In this document: piece by piece, positions 47,098 through 56,499 of the stretch
Layout: each line of letters starts with the position of its first letter
How positions within the stretch are numbered: the stretch's first letter is position 1
NCBI RefSeq assembly: GCF_014647855.1
Contig: NZ_BMPZ01000002.1
Span: 574,317 to 638,316, forward strand
Direction of reading: 5' to 3'
DNA length: 64,000 bases
Origin: Shewanella gelidii
GTDB taxonomy: Bacteria; Pseudomonadota; Gammaproteobacteria; Enterobacterales; Shewanellaceae
The notes under the pieces: model-generated
The model's input: only the letters and a program-made list of their open reading frames with translations
The model's database searches: none
What the model was told of the DNA's origin: nothing
Made by a program: the position numbers and the translations under genes

Positions 47098-47514
47098 TTA
47101 CTCTTTTACTTGTGCTTGTTGTTCATTAAATTCTGAGACTTGTTGTTGAAAGCTTTTTGGGTGGATCGGGCGAAAATCAGGTAATTGAACCTGCATTTCT
47201 TTGTCGCTCAGTGCAATCGGGTTCGTGATGCCTTGCCAAGGCATGATGTACAGCACTTTAGGTTGCTCCTGTGAACCTTTTACTTGGCTTTCAATGACAA
47301 CGGGTTTCTTTGATTGACCACTGGAGTCCGTTTTTGCTTGTGCGTATATCGTGAGCGTCAACGACGACATCGTCATTAAAGTCATGGCTAGGATTTTCGC
47401 TGTTGCAATTGTGTTTTTTGAGCTGCAGCGGGGAGTAGCCGATGTGCATGCTTTATGCTGCTTGCGAGCACTTAACCGGTCAAAGGGATTGAAACTCTTA
47501 CATGCTTGCATCAT
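47098..47514 (-). CDS. small exported protein of unknown function
   Basis: From the ATG at 47514, two bases past the stop of the TPR lipoprotein gene, the product is 138 residues. A long polar, cysteine-containing N-terminal region of about 30 residues precedes a hydrophobic segment with TLMTMSSLTLTIYAQAKTD that ends like a signal peptidase site. The mature part is about 80 residues, with PKVLYIMPWQGITNP and a Gln/Glu-rich C-terminal helix. I know no family for it. Its place between TPR genes and the motor genes points to a role in the same complex. A start further inside the ORF would give a more ordinary signal peptide. Confidence 0.65.
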   Translation of the reverse strand: MMQACKSFNPFDRLSARKQHKACTSATPRCSSKNTIATAKILAMTLMTMSSLTLTIYAQAKTDSSGQSKKPVVIESQVKGSQEQPKVLYIMPWQGITNPIALSDKEMQVQLPDFRPIHPKSFQQQVSEFNEQQAQVKE

Positions 47515-47515
47515 T

Positions 47516-48424
47516 TTATGCCCCCCCATGGATTAAGTTTTGGCTTGTTCTAGGCTGAGCTGGAAGGCTGTGAGCAGATTCGCCTTGTATTGCAGCCGAT
47601 GGTGTTAAACCGGCGCGGTCAATTTTGAGCTCAATAGCGGCTAACCAACGCTGAGCCTGACTATCATCGGGTTTTTGTGACAAATAGGCTTGATAAAGTC
47701 CTCTTGCCTCAATCAGTTGCCCGCGAAACAGTTCTAAAAAGATGGCTAAATTGAGTTGTGCCTCAGGGTAATCAGGCCAAATTACAAGTGCTTTGCGGTA
47801 GCTTTGTTCTGCCAAAGTTAGTTGCCCTGCGAGTCGCGCGACTTGCCCGCGAATTTGGTGCGCGTAAGCATTGCTCGAGTTGTACGTAATCGCTTGCTTG
47901 AGTAGTTGCTCAGCAACATGAAACGCAGGGTCATCGGGAGAAAGCTGCGACCATGAAGCAAGCCCGCTTTTTTGTTTGGCTCGCTGTAACGCAATAATAG
48001 CCTTGTTTACATAAGTTCCGGAGAGGTGTGGGTGAGATTGAATTATTTGATCAAATGAAGCCTCTGCCTGAGTCCATTGTTGCTGGTTCATTTGTTGTTT
48101 CGCAATTTTAAACGTTTCAATGATTACAGGTGGCAGTTGTGCATCCATTTGTTTCGCTTTGTCGAGGAAAGGCATGCGCACGCTAGGTGTATCGGTCGAA
48201 GTCCCATTACCATTGATTTTGTCCCTGTCTTTCGCATCTGAACGATTCAATTGGTCGCTTGCTTCTGACGCTGTGTTGGCCGTATCCATCATAGCAACAA
48301 TATGCTCACCCATGCTCTCGATGCTTTCTTGGTTTGTTTCTTGGGTGCTGGTTTGAGAGTTTGGCAAGTTGCTACAACCTGCTAGCAGTATCAATAGCGC
48401 TATGATTAACAGCAGCTTTATCAT
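47516..48424 (-). CDS. TPR-repeat lipoprotein
   Basis: Starting at the ATG at 48424 gives 302 residues with a lipoprotein signal, MIKLLLIIALLILLAGC; longer readings to 48697 overlap the preceding gene in an unlikely way. After a Ser/Thr/Asn-rich linker come at least three TPR motifs (for example AEASFDQIIQSHPHLSGTYV, then AEQSYRKALVIWPDYPEAQL, then YQAYLSQKPDDSQAQRWLAA). It is predicted to sit in the periplasm on an outer-membrane lipid anchor. It lies 109 bases after the large TPR gene. Confidence 0.8.
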   Translation of the reverse strand: MIKLLLIIALLILLAGCSNLPNSQTSTQETNQESIESMGEHIVAMMDTANTASEASDQLNRSDAKDRDKINGNGTSTDTPSVRMPFLDKAKQMDAQLPPVIIETFKIAKQQMNQQQWTQAEASFDQIIQSHPHLSGTYVNKAIIALQRAKQKSGLASWSQLSPDDPAFHVAEQLLKQAITYNSSNAYAHQIRGQVARLAGQLTLAEQSYRKALVIWPDYPEAQLNLAIFLELFRGQLIEARGLYQAYLSQKPDDSQAQRWLAAIELKIDRAGLTPSAAIQGESAHSLPAQPRTSQNLIHGGA

Positions 48425-48533
48425 CACAGAATTGCAAATGCCTAACTGGTACTGTCCAACACCTTTCTTTTGCGAGCTTATCGCAACAGTTCTATGGTGT
48501 CGTTTGAGGTTTCTTCCGCTGTGATGAGCGAGT

Positions 48534-51500
48534 TTAGTACATGGTATCAATAACGTCATGACTACGCTCCTTCTTGTCATAGAGTGCCGGAGACATTTCG
48601 GCAAGCTTGTTAAAGCTTTGGGCAATCCAGCGGTCATAAATATCTTGCCATGCTCTCTGGCTATTGGTTTCGTGGATCTCAATCGCTTTTTCTTCAAATG
48701 GGTAGGCTAATTCTTCTAGCAATATTTCGTATTCTTCAAGCGCGAGCTCATCCAAATTCTTCGGACGTTCTGACTGCATGACATCTGCCGCCAATTGACG
48801 GTACATTTCAGCCAATTGATAGGTAGACTGGGGGACATATTGAGCTAACTCCATCGTCAGAACCTGCTGAAAATAATGAATCGCCTGCTTCATTGCTTTT
48901 TGCTTACGTTTCAAGCTGGTTTGTAGAGGCGCTTTTAAGCGTACTTGATTAAATGTTGTTTGATGTGCAGTTGCGAGTCCAAAAGCTGCCGTAGAAGCGA
49001 GCTCAATCTCTCTGGCTCCTATCTGTTGAGGCGCGACTTTATTTTTTTTGCTATGGAAGTTTAAGATTTTCCGGAACCAAAAATATTGTTTATCCGTTTC
49101 CTGACTGATTCGATAAAACTCACTCATTTTGTAACGAACTTCTTGGGCGATGTTGAAGGGTTCAGGGTAGCTGTTTGCATAGGTTCTAAAAGCTTGTAAA
49201 GCCTTTTGATGGTTGCCGGACTTGTCATAATAATCTGCCGCGGTATATTGAGCTTCTCGTTTCAACTCTGGAGTGTCTGCCCGCTCCGCCATCACTAACA
49301 ATTGTGCTGCAGCAAGTTGCCATTGCCCTAAGGCTTCATAGCTTTGGGTTAGCTTCGCAGGAATTGAGGCACTATATTTGTGATTGGGATAATTTTGTTC
49401 AAAAGCTAAGAGCACTGTGACTGCTTGTTGCCAATTTTTTTGTTCTAACAATAAGTTTGCGGCATCAAATTCTGCGGTACTGCGATATTCAGATTCAGGA
49501 ACAACTTGTCCAACTCTCAACAAGGTTTGAACTGCCAATTGTGGCTGAGAATTTTTGTAGGCTTGGGCTTGCAAGTAGATACTGGATGCAAGACGCTCCC
49601 GCATTTCTTTTCGAGTTTTACGGATTGTTAGACGATCTTGTGTTTTTGCTCTGGACTCAATATTTTTATCGACAAACCCCAGCGCAACCCCATAAGCGTT
49701 TTCTGCTAGCTTAAATTGTTTATCTTGGTATTGCTTGTGTGCAAAAAGCTGGCTGACAACTTGTGCTTGTTGCAGGGCCACTGGAGAAAGCTGTCTTGCC
49801 TGTAGGGAGGCTTGGTTGGTGCTTAAATGTTGAGTGTCTAACCCATGGGATTGTAAAACAAAATTTTTGAATTGAGTTAAGGCAGTCAGGTCATTGTCAT
49901 CAAAAGCATATTTTGCGGCATGGGTTGCTAATTCTAATGCACGTTTATCCTGCGGGTAGTGTTCTATAAAAAGCTTGTCGAGCTGATTTCTTTCCAAACG
50001 CCAATCATCCGTATGCACTGAATTTGCGGTGATATTGGATGGCGTCATCTTCCTAATGGTGACTGTTGCGGCATAAGCTGCATTTTGTTTAATTTCTTTA
50101 TCTTGCGCTGCAACCGAACGAGAAGGTTGGTGTGCTTGTGCCTCGGAGCTTGTTTGCAGGGCTATAGGCTTGTCGCCGTAGGCAATCGATTTGTATAGCT
50201 GCAAGGCCTTTGGATAATCTTGCGCTTCGAAGTTGGCGTCAGCATATAAGGACTCTTCAGGGAGTAAGTTGCCACTTAGCAAGGCTTGGCTGTGTACAGA
50301 TGCATATCGAGCAATTTCTAGATACGCTTTTAAAGCACTCGCTGCAGAAGTGAAGGCCTGAATACGCACTGTCCCATTAGATTGTGATTGGGCATGAGCG
50401 TATAAACGCCGACTATGTTCTTCACTAAATTCAAGGAGTTTCGGCAAAAGTTCCTGCTGTTGTGCCAGGGGCGCTTGCTGCCAAAAACGACTTGTTAAGC
50501 CAAATTGCTGAATGTAATCGCCTTTGAGTGTTTGCGCCTCGTTAAATTTACCTTGCTGTTTTAACAAGTCGAGTAGTGGGAGCGTAAACCGTGCAGCCCA
50601 GATGTTGTCTTTGGCGAGTTCAATGTAAGCTTGGTAAGTTTGTTGTGCATCGAATATAAGGTCTTTTTGAAGTAAGAATGTCGCTAAGTGTTTAAATAGT
50701 AGGTGCTGATAAAGTGGCAAGTATTGTGTTTGACTGTGATTAACCAGCTCAACTAGTGATAGAGATTGCTGTTGTTGACTTAAAGATATACTGAGGACGC
50801 GCTGAGTATCGATTGCTAAATTTTGGTGACGATTGCTGAGTTGCTCAAAAGAGAAGTTATCTCGGGATTGTTCTAGATTTTCAAGAGTTAACATGGCATC
50901 AAAAACCTTTAAAAAGCTCTGATCTGCATGATAAAAACGTCCAAGCTTAAAATGAGACCATCCCTGCATATAAAGACTATTGACGCGGTATTTTTCATTA
51001 TTTCTAGCGTTTAGTACTTGATGGTAAGCTTGAATTGCTGCCGAGTAGTCTTCTAAGTTGTAGTATATTTCTCCTCGCCTAAAGTTTAATTCAACAAAGT
51101 ATTTGGTTTGAGGATAGCGACTTAGCAATAGCTCCATCTGATTTAAGCTGGGTTGTAATTGGCCTTGCAAGTCAAGTGCTTTTGCTAGCTGATATCGAAT
51201 ATGTTCATTTTCAGCGCGATTGGGAAAACGTTGTAAAAGAGCGTGATAATCGTCAATAAGCTGTTGAAGTGCTTGTTCATCATTTTTAATTTTTACCAAC
51301 GCCAGGCGCTCACTATGTGCCGAATTGCTATCTGGGATATCTGTGCCAAACGCTTGCGCTTCATAGGCTTCAGAATTGATTTGTACCAATCTATATTCAA
51401 GTTTTGTTCGAACTTCTGGATCAGGCTCAAGTGATAACAGTTGTAAATAAATGGCTTTAAGCTTCGCTGCCCGTTGTGACTCTGATAGCTCTACTTGTGC

Positions 51501-51665
51501 AACAGATACAGCTTGCTGCTCCGCTGCAAAATCTGCCAACGTGGCCCTTTTACTTGGTGTGTCAGAGCGATTACCGGTGCTTAAACAACCGGTTAATACG
51601 ATACAAAGCGCAAGCAGTAAGCTATGTAAGGAAGAGTATGAATGACTTGCACGATGAAAGAGCAT
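48534..51665 (-). CDS. large TPR-repeat lipoprotein (AglT/GltE-like in plan)
   Basis: The 1043-residue product has a lipoprotein signal LLLALCIVLTGCLSTG (cysteine about 27) and numerous TPR or SEL-like helical repeats throughout (for example FRRGEIYYNLEDYSAAIQAY near 210, LLEQKNWQQAVTVLLAFEQ near 745 and AADYYDKSGNHQKALQAFRT near 805). Such long TPR lipoproteins accompany TolQ/TolR-like motors in myxobacterial gliding and sporulation clusters. The ATG shares a base with the TAA of the preceding gene (TAATG). It is predicted to be a periplasmic scaffold. Confidence 0.8.
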   Translation of the reverse strand: MLFHRASHSYSSLHSLLLALCIVLTGCLSTGNRSDTPSKRATLADFAAEQQAVSVAQVELSESQRAAKLKAIYLQLLSLEPDPEVRTKLEYRLVQINSEAYEAQAFGTDIPDSNSAHSERLALVKIKNDEQALQQLIDDYHALLQRFPNRAENEHIRYQLAKALDLQGQLQPSLNQMELLLSRYPQTKYFVELNFRRGEIYYNLEDYSAAIQAYHQVLNARNNEKYRVNSLYMQGWSHFKLGRFYHADQSFLKVFDAMLTLENLEQSRDNFSFEQLSNRHQNLAIDTQRVLSISLSQQQQSLSLVELVNHSQTQYLPLYQHLLFKHLATFLLQKDLIFDAQQTYQAYIELAKDNIWAARFTLPLLDLLKQQGKFNEAQTLKGDYIQQFGLTSRFWQQAPLAQQQELLPKLLEFSEEHSRRLYAHAQSQSNGTVRIQAFTSAASALKAYLEIARYASVHSQALLSGNLLPEESLYADANFEAQDYPKALQLYKSIAYGDKPIALQTSSEAQAHQPSRSVAAQDKEIKQNAAYAATVTIRKMTPSNITANSVHTDDWRLERNQLDKLFIEHYPQDKRALELATHAAKYAFDDNDLTALTQFKNFVLQSHGLDTQHLSTNQASLQARQLSPVALQQAQVVSQLFAHKQYQDKQFKLAENAYGVALGFVDKNIESRAKTQDRLTIRKTRKEMRERLASSIYLQAQAYKNSQPQLAVQTLLRVGQVVPESEYRSTAEFDAANLLLEQKNWQQAVTVLLAFEQNYPNHKYSASIPAKLTQSYEALGQWQLAAAQLLVMAERADTPELKREAQYTAADYYDKSGNHQKALQAFRTYANSYPEPFNIAQEVRYKMSEFYRISQETDKQYFWFRKILNFHSKKNKVAPQQIGAREIELASTAAFGLATAHQTTFNQVRLKAPLQTSLKRKQKAMKQAIHYFQQVLTMELAQYVPQSTYQLAEMYRQLAADVMQSERPKNLDELALEEYEILLEELAYPFEEKAIEIHETNSQRAWQDIYDRWIAQSFNKLAEMSPALYDKKERSHDVIDTMY

Positions 51666-53848
51666 TACAAGGTTCCTCCATCAAGGCGGCCAACGGGTTG
51701 GGTTTGCGATAGTGACATTTGCTCTAAAGCAGAAGCCATCTTGTGGCGGGTTGTGAGTAACAGCTGGGCGAGGGTACTTTGCTCTGTTTGCACAAATTTG
51801 GCGACTTGTTGGTGTATTTGTTGAGCCGTTTGAACTCTTAGCTTTGCAATCCGCATGAGCGTGTCGTCAATCGATTGCTCAGAATGTTGCTGACGCACTT
51901 GAAATTGTGTAAGCCGTTCTGGAGAAGTTGCAATATCATCTAAGCGTAAATTCTGGGCTTGTAGTTGACTGAGTACGGCGTTGAGTTGCTTCAATTGCTT
52001 TTGATGTTGCCAAAGTCGCTGAGGTAACTCGGTTTGCATTTTCCACTGCAATACCGACTTTAAGCGGGATAAACGATGTTGATACTCTTCTATATTTCTG
52101 TGTTTTTTGAGGTTTTCGAGACGCTGTTCATTGATTTGAATTTTTTGTAATTGACGCAATTCATCCAACGTAGCAAAAGCTTGTCCGTTTTGATTCCTTT
52201 TTGCTTCTTCGATTTTCTTCGCTAATTCCTGGGTATCGCTATGAAGGCGAATATACTGCTGTTGGTAATCGACTTGTGTGCGCCGAGTAAGCACTTGGGC
52301 TTGCCTTTGTTGGTTTAGCGCAATGGTATGATTAAGCCACTGACTTTGTTGTTTCAGGGTTTGAAGGTGCTTCGCTAAGGCGTCTAATTCGGCTAGATTT
52401 TTATAGTTTTCTTGCAAACTGGCATCATTGAGCGCTTTACGCAACCACTGTGACTGGGTTTGATAACGAGTTTGCTCACCGAGTACTAGGGGAGTGTTAT
52501 TTGCCGACCATGCTCTTGTCGTTTGCTCCTGTTCATATGCTGCAAATTGGCTTTGTACGTTTGGTTTTGCGATTGATGGCTGCGGTGCAAATTCAAGAGG
52601 ATTTGAAACTGCTTTAAATTCGGCATGGAAGTGTTTCAAGCTCTGTTCTTGTTCGGTAAAAAATAGTTCGGCTTGCAGGTAACTGGACATTGCTTGCTGA
52701 AAAGATATTTGATCTTCGATTTGCATCGCTTTGAGTAAAGCGGCTTGCCATCCCAGATGAGATTGCGGGTATGTGTTTTTCACAACTTCAAGCAGCTTTA
52801 GTGACGTGTCGAATTGTTTTGATTTTTGCGCAGCGTAGGCAAAGAGAAACAGTGCGGCCTCACTGTATGGACTGGCTTTGGGGAAATCTTTCAGCTCATG
52901 GTATGCCGCGGTGTAGTCATTTTGCTTAACGTACATCTGCGCAAGTAACAAGCGAGCGTAATCTTGTACTGCTTGATACTGGTCGAAGTCAGCTTGATTA
53001 GGGGCAAGCTCAATCCCAGAGTTATTGAATGGATTAAAAAGCGTTTGCCAAAAGCTTGGTGCGATAGCTTGCCAACGGTTGGTTTTTAAAGGGGTGAGTA
53101 AAGCTTCTGCTTGTTCATAGCGAGTTTGCTCAATATCTAACAATGCTTGATTCAGCTGGATATAAGCGCGTGTGAGTGGTTGTGTTTGCGAGGTATCACT
53201 AGATGTTGGGCCGTTGTTTGAACCGGAGCTGCCTAGGGTTCCCAGTGCTTTTTCTTTCGGTGAATCAGGCCAATATACTAATTGACTAAGCACCGTGTAT
53301 TGATCTTGATAAGTTTCTGGAACACGATTTATTTTTTCTAAGGTTTGGCGAGCAGTGGTGATGCTTCCTTGCAGAAATTGCTGCTCAGCCAGCTGAAGTT
53401 GTGCGATGAGCAATAACTCCTGCGGACTTGTGTTGCTCGACTGTTGTGATGACTTCGTTGGTTTCAGAGCAGATGATAGGCTTGCTTCAAAGCCTTCTAG
53501 TGTTTCAGTTGCTTGTTGGTGGAGCCCCACTGAAACCTGCAGTCCCGCTTCAAATAAATTGCTTTTAGCTGACGATGATTTTGATTTTTTGCGGTTTAAA
53601 CTGACTTGCCGTAATGCTGATGCATAATCACCTGCGAAATAAAAATAGAGAGCTTGACGGTATTGCTTTTCTTGCAGTGTGGGGGCCGGGGCAGGTTGAA
53701 CTGTAGTTTCTTCTGCATTGACGGACAGCGTTAAAACTAGGATTAAACTAACCATTAAAAGCTGGATGCAAACGCGTACCTTGGGCACGAACATATCGTG
53801 TAATTTGAAGGTGAATGGCAGCGAGCGCATGTGCTTTAAATCGGACAT
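51665..53848 (-). CDS. exported TPR and coiled-coil protein
   Basis: The 727-residue product has an N-terminal hydrophobic segment (VCIQLLMVSLILVLTLSVNA) acting as signal or anchor; the start at 53848 is three bases after the preceding gene, with alternative ATGs at codons 7 and 19. TPR-like repeats fill residues about 65-400. The C-terminal third is a Gln/Leu-rich coiled coil (about 470-700). It is likely a periplasmic structural subunit, and its translation is coupled with the following TPR lipoprotein gene. Confidence 0.78.
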   Translation of the reverse strand: MSDLKHMRSLPFTFKLHDMFVPKVRVCIQLLMVSLILVLTLSVNAEETTVQPAPAPTLQEKQYRQALYFYFAGDYASALRQVSLNRKKSKSSSAKSNLFEAGLQVSVGLHQQATETLEGFEASLSSALKPTKSSQQSSNTSPQELLLIAQLQLAEQQFLQGSITTARQTLEKINRVPETYQDQYTVLSQLVYWPDSPKEKALGTLGSSGSNNGPTSSDTSQTQPLTRAYIQLNQALLDIEQTRYEQAEALLTPLKTNRWQAIAPSFWQTLFNPFNNSGIELAPNQADFDQYQAVQDYARLLLAQMYVKQNDYTAAYHELKDFPKASPYSEAALFLFAYAAQKSKQFDTSLKLLEVVKNTYPQSHLGWQAALLKAMQIEDQISFQQAMSSYLQAELFFTEQEQSLKHFHAEFKAVSNPLEFAPQPSIAKPNVQSQFAAYEQEQTTRAWSANNTPLVLGEQTRYQTQSQWLRKALNDASLQENYKNLAELDALAKHLQTLKQQSQWLNHTIALNQQRQAQVLTRRTQVDYQQQYIRLHSDTQELAKKIEEAKRNQNGQAFATLDELRQLQKIQINEQRLENLKKHRNIEEYQHRLSRLKSVLQWKMQTELPQRLWQHQKQLKQLNAVLSQLQAQNLRLDDIATSPERLTQFQVRQQHSEQSIDDTLMRIAKLRVQTAQQIHQQVAKFVQTEQSTLAQLLLTTRHKMASALEQMSLSQTQPVGRLDGGTL

Positions 53849-53851
53849 GAA

Positions 53852-54424
53852 CTAGAGCACCCAATCTTCAATTTGAACATCTGCGCGGTAATTTGACTCA
53901 CTGTCGACCACTTTTAATTCAATCATGACGGTTTCATCATCTTTGTCGAATTGATGTGTTGCTGCGCGTTGTATCGTTCGTCCTTCCGCATCTTTGCCTG
54001 TGAAAATCGCAGTTAGCTGGTGTGCGCCTGTTTTCAAATTACCCAGGTATAAACGTTGTATTCCCCCTTGTTCTAAAGCCTGTCGTTGTCTTGGTGTGTA
54101 CAAAAAACCAACCACACTGCTGTTATTGATCTTCAGTTCCACGCTATCAATTGCGAAGAATCGGCCAACATCGACGGAAACAAATACTGCGATTTGAGTA
54201 CTGGCTGGGAAAAGTAGATCTTCTTCTAAGATAAATAAATCACGGTTGAGTTGCAGAACTTGGCTTTTAATCTCTTCAAGTTCTGTTGCGAGTGGCTTTT
54301 GAGTATCCAGTTCATTTGCTGCTGTTGATGCGCATAAGGCAAGCGTAAAAAGGCCAATGAATAAGCGCCCAAATTGAGAAATTGTATGCCGGTAAATCCA
54401 AAAAGCTGTATGCGTCATATCCAT
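53852..54424 (-). CDS. exported protein, first gene of motor sub-cluster, unknown family
   Basis: The 190-residue product has a signal peptide ending near ALCASTAANE, a short coiled coil (LATELEEIKSQVLQLNRDLF) and a beta-rich domain with SVELKINNSSVVGFLY and GNLKTGAHQLTAIFTG, suggestive of an immunoglobulin-like or PEGA-like periplasmic fold. I do not recognise a named family. It lies upstream of the TPR genes with a three-base gap and 105 bases after the DUF3570 gene. Confidence 0.72.
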   Translation of the reverse strand: MDMTHTAFWIYRHTISQFGRLFIGLFTLALCASTAANELDTQKPLATELEEIKSQVLQLNRDLFILEEDLLFPASTQIAVFVSVDVGRFFAIDSVELKINNSSVVGFLYTPRQRQALEQGGIQRLYLGNLKTGAHQLTAIFTGKDAEGRTIQRAATHQFDKDDETVMIELKVVDSESNYRADVQIEDWVL

Positions 54425-54529
54425 ATACTCTTTATGTCCATTGCTTATTATGATTCTGTTTTCATTTACAATGGCTTAGTTGAGAATTGAGCCGTCTCAA
54501 TCCCTGTTATTCGCAGATTACGTTTTCCG

Positions 54530-55699
54530 TTAGAAATACAAACTGTAAAAGGCTCTGATGACATTGGCTGAGAATCCATAAAATGGTTCGTTACCAATGC
54601 CGCCTTCTGCGGTGGGATCTCTGAAATTGTTATAGTCAAATTTCATATAGTCCCATTGCAGTGTGGCTTCAGCGGGCCAATCATTGAACGACAATGATGC
54701 TGGCATTGTATAAGTCAAACCGATTCCTAAGGTGAGGTCGTTGAAGTCACTCAGCTCCTTATCACGCGCAAGGTAGTTTTGCGCATCTCGATAGGGGAAC
54801 AAATCACTGTAGAACTCAGCTTGTGTTTGCTGGTAATACCTTGCTTTTAGTTCTAACTCGAAAGAATCACCAAAAGGATGTCGATAGCCGAGCTCTACAT
54901 CACTCGCTGTAATTTCCCAACTATCGCTGAAATGGCGATAATGAAAGAATAAGGCTGCTCGGTAGGGCAGGTAGTAACTGGCCGATAGCTTGGCGGCAAA
55001 CGAGTTTCGAGTTTCTGGGTAGATTTCGGTTTGGTAACCAACCCCTGAAGGCAGCGAATTATCAATAAACCGCACGGTTCGATAAGGATTATTCAGGTAA
55101 CCTTTATCTGCGATAGCTTCAAAATTGAGGCTTGCGGTTAAGTTACGGGTTAAAATTTGGCTGATCCCGGCATTTATGCGGTATTGCTCACTTTGTTCTT
55201 GAAAAGATTCATCGCCATTGCGGCCGATTTCGTTATCACCATACGCAAACCCAAGGCTAAGATTCGTGAGATCACCAAATGTATCTTGGGAAACATTGAA
55301 ACCAAACGAGCGTGCCAGAAAGTCATCTTCATCACTTTGGCGAATATTGAAGGACATGAGTGTTTTACCATGGAGGTACTCCACACCAAGCTGTCCCTCA
55401 TGGCGAGTTTCAGAATAAGGGCTGGCAGTACTCATGACATCAACCGATGCAGAAGAGATGCTATCTAGGTAGTAATACGCTTTAAAAGCGAGGGATTCTG
55501 AGGTTTTTTTACGAACGAGAAGCGATGGACCGTCAATCTTCATTCCACCGCCTTCATAGCTGTGGTACAAAATATCTGCGCGATCGGGCGCTAATACGGC
55601 TGCATTCGCCTGTAATGTAAACAAGCTGAATGCGCAGCAGAGAAGTACTAGCCACGTCACCTGAAGGATGTTTTGGCATATCTTGTTCTCAGGGAACAT
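54530..55699 (-). CDS. DUF3570 outer-membrane beta-barrel protein
   Basis: From the ATG at 55699, one base after the stop of the DUF4266 gene, the product is 389 residues. A signal peptide (ending TLQANAAV) is followed by DRADILYHSYEGGGMKIDGP, the conserved start of DUF3570 proteins. Alternating strands follow, and an aromatic C-terminus (AFYSLYF) fits outer-membrane insertion by BAM. The family has no established function; it regularly pairs with DUF4266 and TlpA-type genes. The longer reading to 55741 is unlikely. Confidence 0.85.
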   Translation of the reverse strand: MFPENKICQNILQVTWLVLLCCAFSLFTLQANAAVLAPDRADILYHSYEGGGMKIDGPSLLVRKKTSESLAFKAYYYLDSISSASVDVMSTASPYSETRHEGQLGVEYLHGKTLMSFNIRQSDEDDFLARSFGFNVSQDTFGDLTNLSLGFAYGDNEIGRNGDESFQEQSEQYRINAGISQILTRNLTASLNFEAIADKGYLNNPYRTVRFIDNSLPSGVGYQTEIYPETRNSFAAKLSASYYLPYRAALFFHYRHFSDSWEITASDVELGYRHPFGDSFELELKARYYQQTQAEFYSDLFPYRDAQNYLARDKELSDFNDLTLGIGLTYTMPASLSFNDWPAEATLQWDYMKFDYNNFRDPTAEGGIGNEPFYGFSANVIRAFYSLYF

Positions 55700-55700
55700 C

Positions 55701-55946
55701 TTAGTTACAGCCACAACCGCCTCCTCCTGTGCCTTCTGCACCTCGTGCAGATTCCCGCGCTTCTAAAACGTGTGCGACATGCATATTCGCAATTGGATGG
55801 CGGCTATAATTCATGATTGGATCGGCGAGGTTTTGTCGCTCATAGGGCTTTACCCATGGTTCAATCTCGAGGCTTGAACAACCAGATAATCCACCCAGAG
55901 CGAGCAAGAAGGTTATTGTGCCAATTTTACGCTGCCACTTATCCAT
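55701..55946 (-). CDS. DUF4266 small lipoprotein with Gly-Cys tail
   Basis: The 81-residue product has a lipoprotein signal with lipobox LSGC (cysteine about 23), a conserved core EPWVKPYERQNLADPIMNY, and the C-terminal tail GTGGGGCGCN with two cysteines in the last four residues, as in the DUF4266 family. The tail may bind metal or haem, be cross-linked or be modified; none of this is established. It sits between tlpA-like and DUF3570 genes, with spacings of three and one base. Confidence 0.88.
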   Translation of the reverse strand: MDKWQRKIGTITFLLALGGLSGCSSLEIEPWVKPYERQNLADPIMNYSRHPIANMHVAHVLEARESARGAEGTGGGGCGCN

Positions 55947-55949
55947 AAG

Positions 55950-56453
55950 TTATTCTCTAATCAGTGTTTTAATTGCTTTTGCGTATTTCTTTTCGTAACC
56001 GCTTTGGTATCCAAGGAAAATGTGTCGAACCGTACCATTGCGATCAATAATTACTGTGGTTGGCATTGCTTCCACTTTGTAGGATTTTGACAATGTGTTT
56101 TCATCATCAAAGAAAATGGGAAAGCTTAAATCCAATTCAGCTAGAAAATCTTTGCCCGCTTGGTTTTCTTGCTCGACATTTATTCCCCATACTTGTACGC
56201 CTAAATCTTGGTATTTATCTTGTAACTTCTGTAATACAGGCATCTCTTTTCTACAAGGACCACACCATGATGCCCAAAAATTGATCAGAATGATGTTGCC
56301 CCGTTGCTCTGCAAGCTTGTAGTTGTCGCCCGCCATGCTTTTGAGTGTAAAGTCTGGTGCGTTTTCTCCTGCTGTAAGCGCGTTAGCAGCGGTTGTGAAT
56401 AGCATTACGCAAGCAATACTCAGGGGTTTCCAGATATTCATATTCAATCGCAT
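55950..56453 (-). CDS. TlpA-like periplasmic thioredoxin
   Basis: The 167-residue product has a signal peptide (ending NALTA) and a thioredoxin/TlpA domain with the active site NFWASWCGPCRKEMPVL (about residue 62), WGINVEQE and the cis-proline region VEAMPTTVIIDRNG. It should reduce cysteines in the periplasm. Beside a Cys-tailed lipoprotein and CxxCH proteins it may keep cysteines reduced for haem or metal attachment. The ATG at 56453 has GGAG five bases upstream. Confidence 0.92.
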   Translation of the reverse strand: MRLNMNIWKPLSIACVMLFTTAANALTAGENAPDFTLKSMAGDNYKLAEQRGNIILINFWASWCGPCRKEMPVLQKLQDKYQDLGVQVWGINVEQENQAGKDFLAELDLSFPIFFDDENTLSKSYKVEAMPTTVIIDRNGTVRHIFLGYQSGYEKKYAKAIKTLIRE

Positions 56454-56499
56454 TGGCGCTCCATGAATTTATTGTTCAATTCAAATCGACCTAGGTCGG

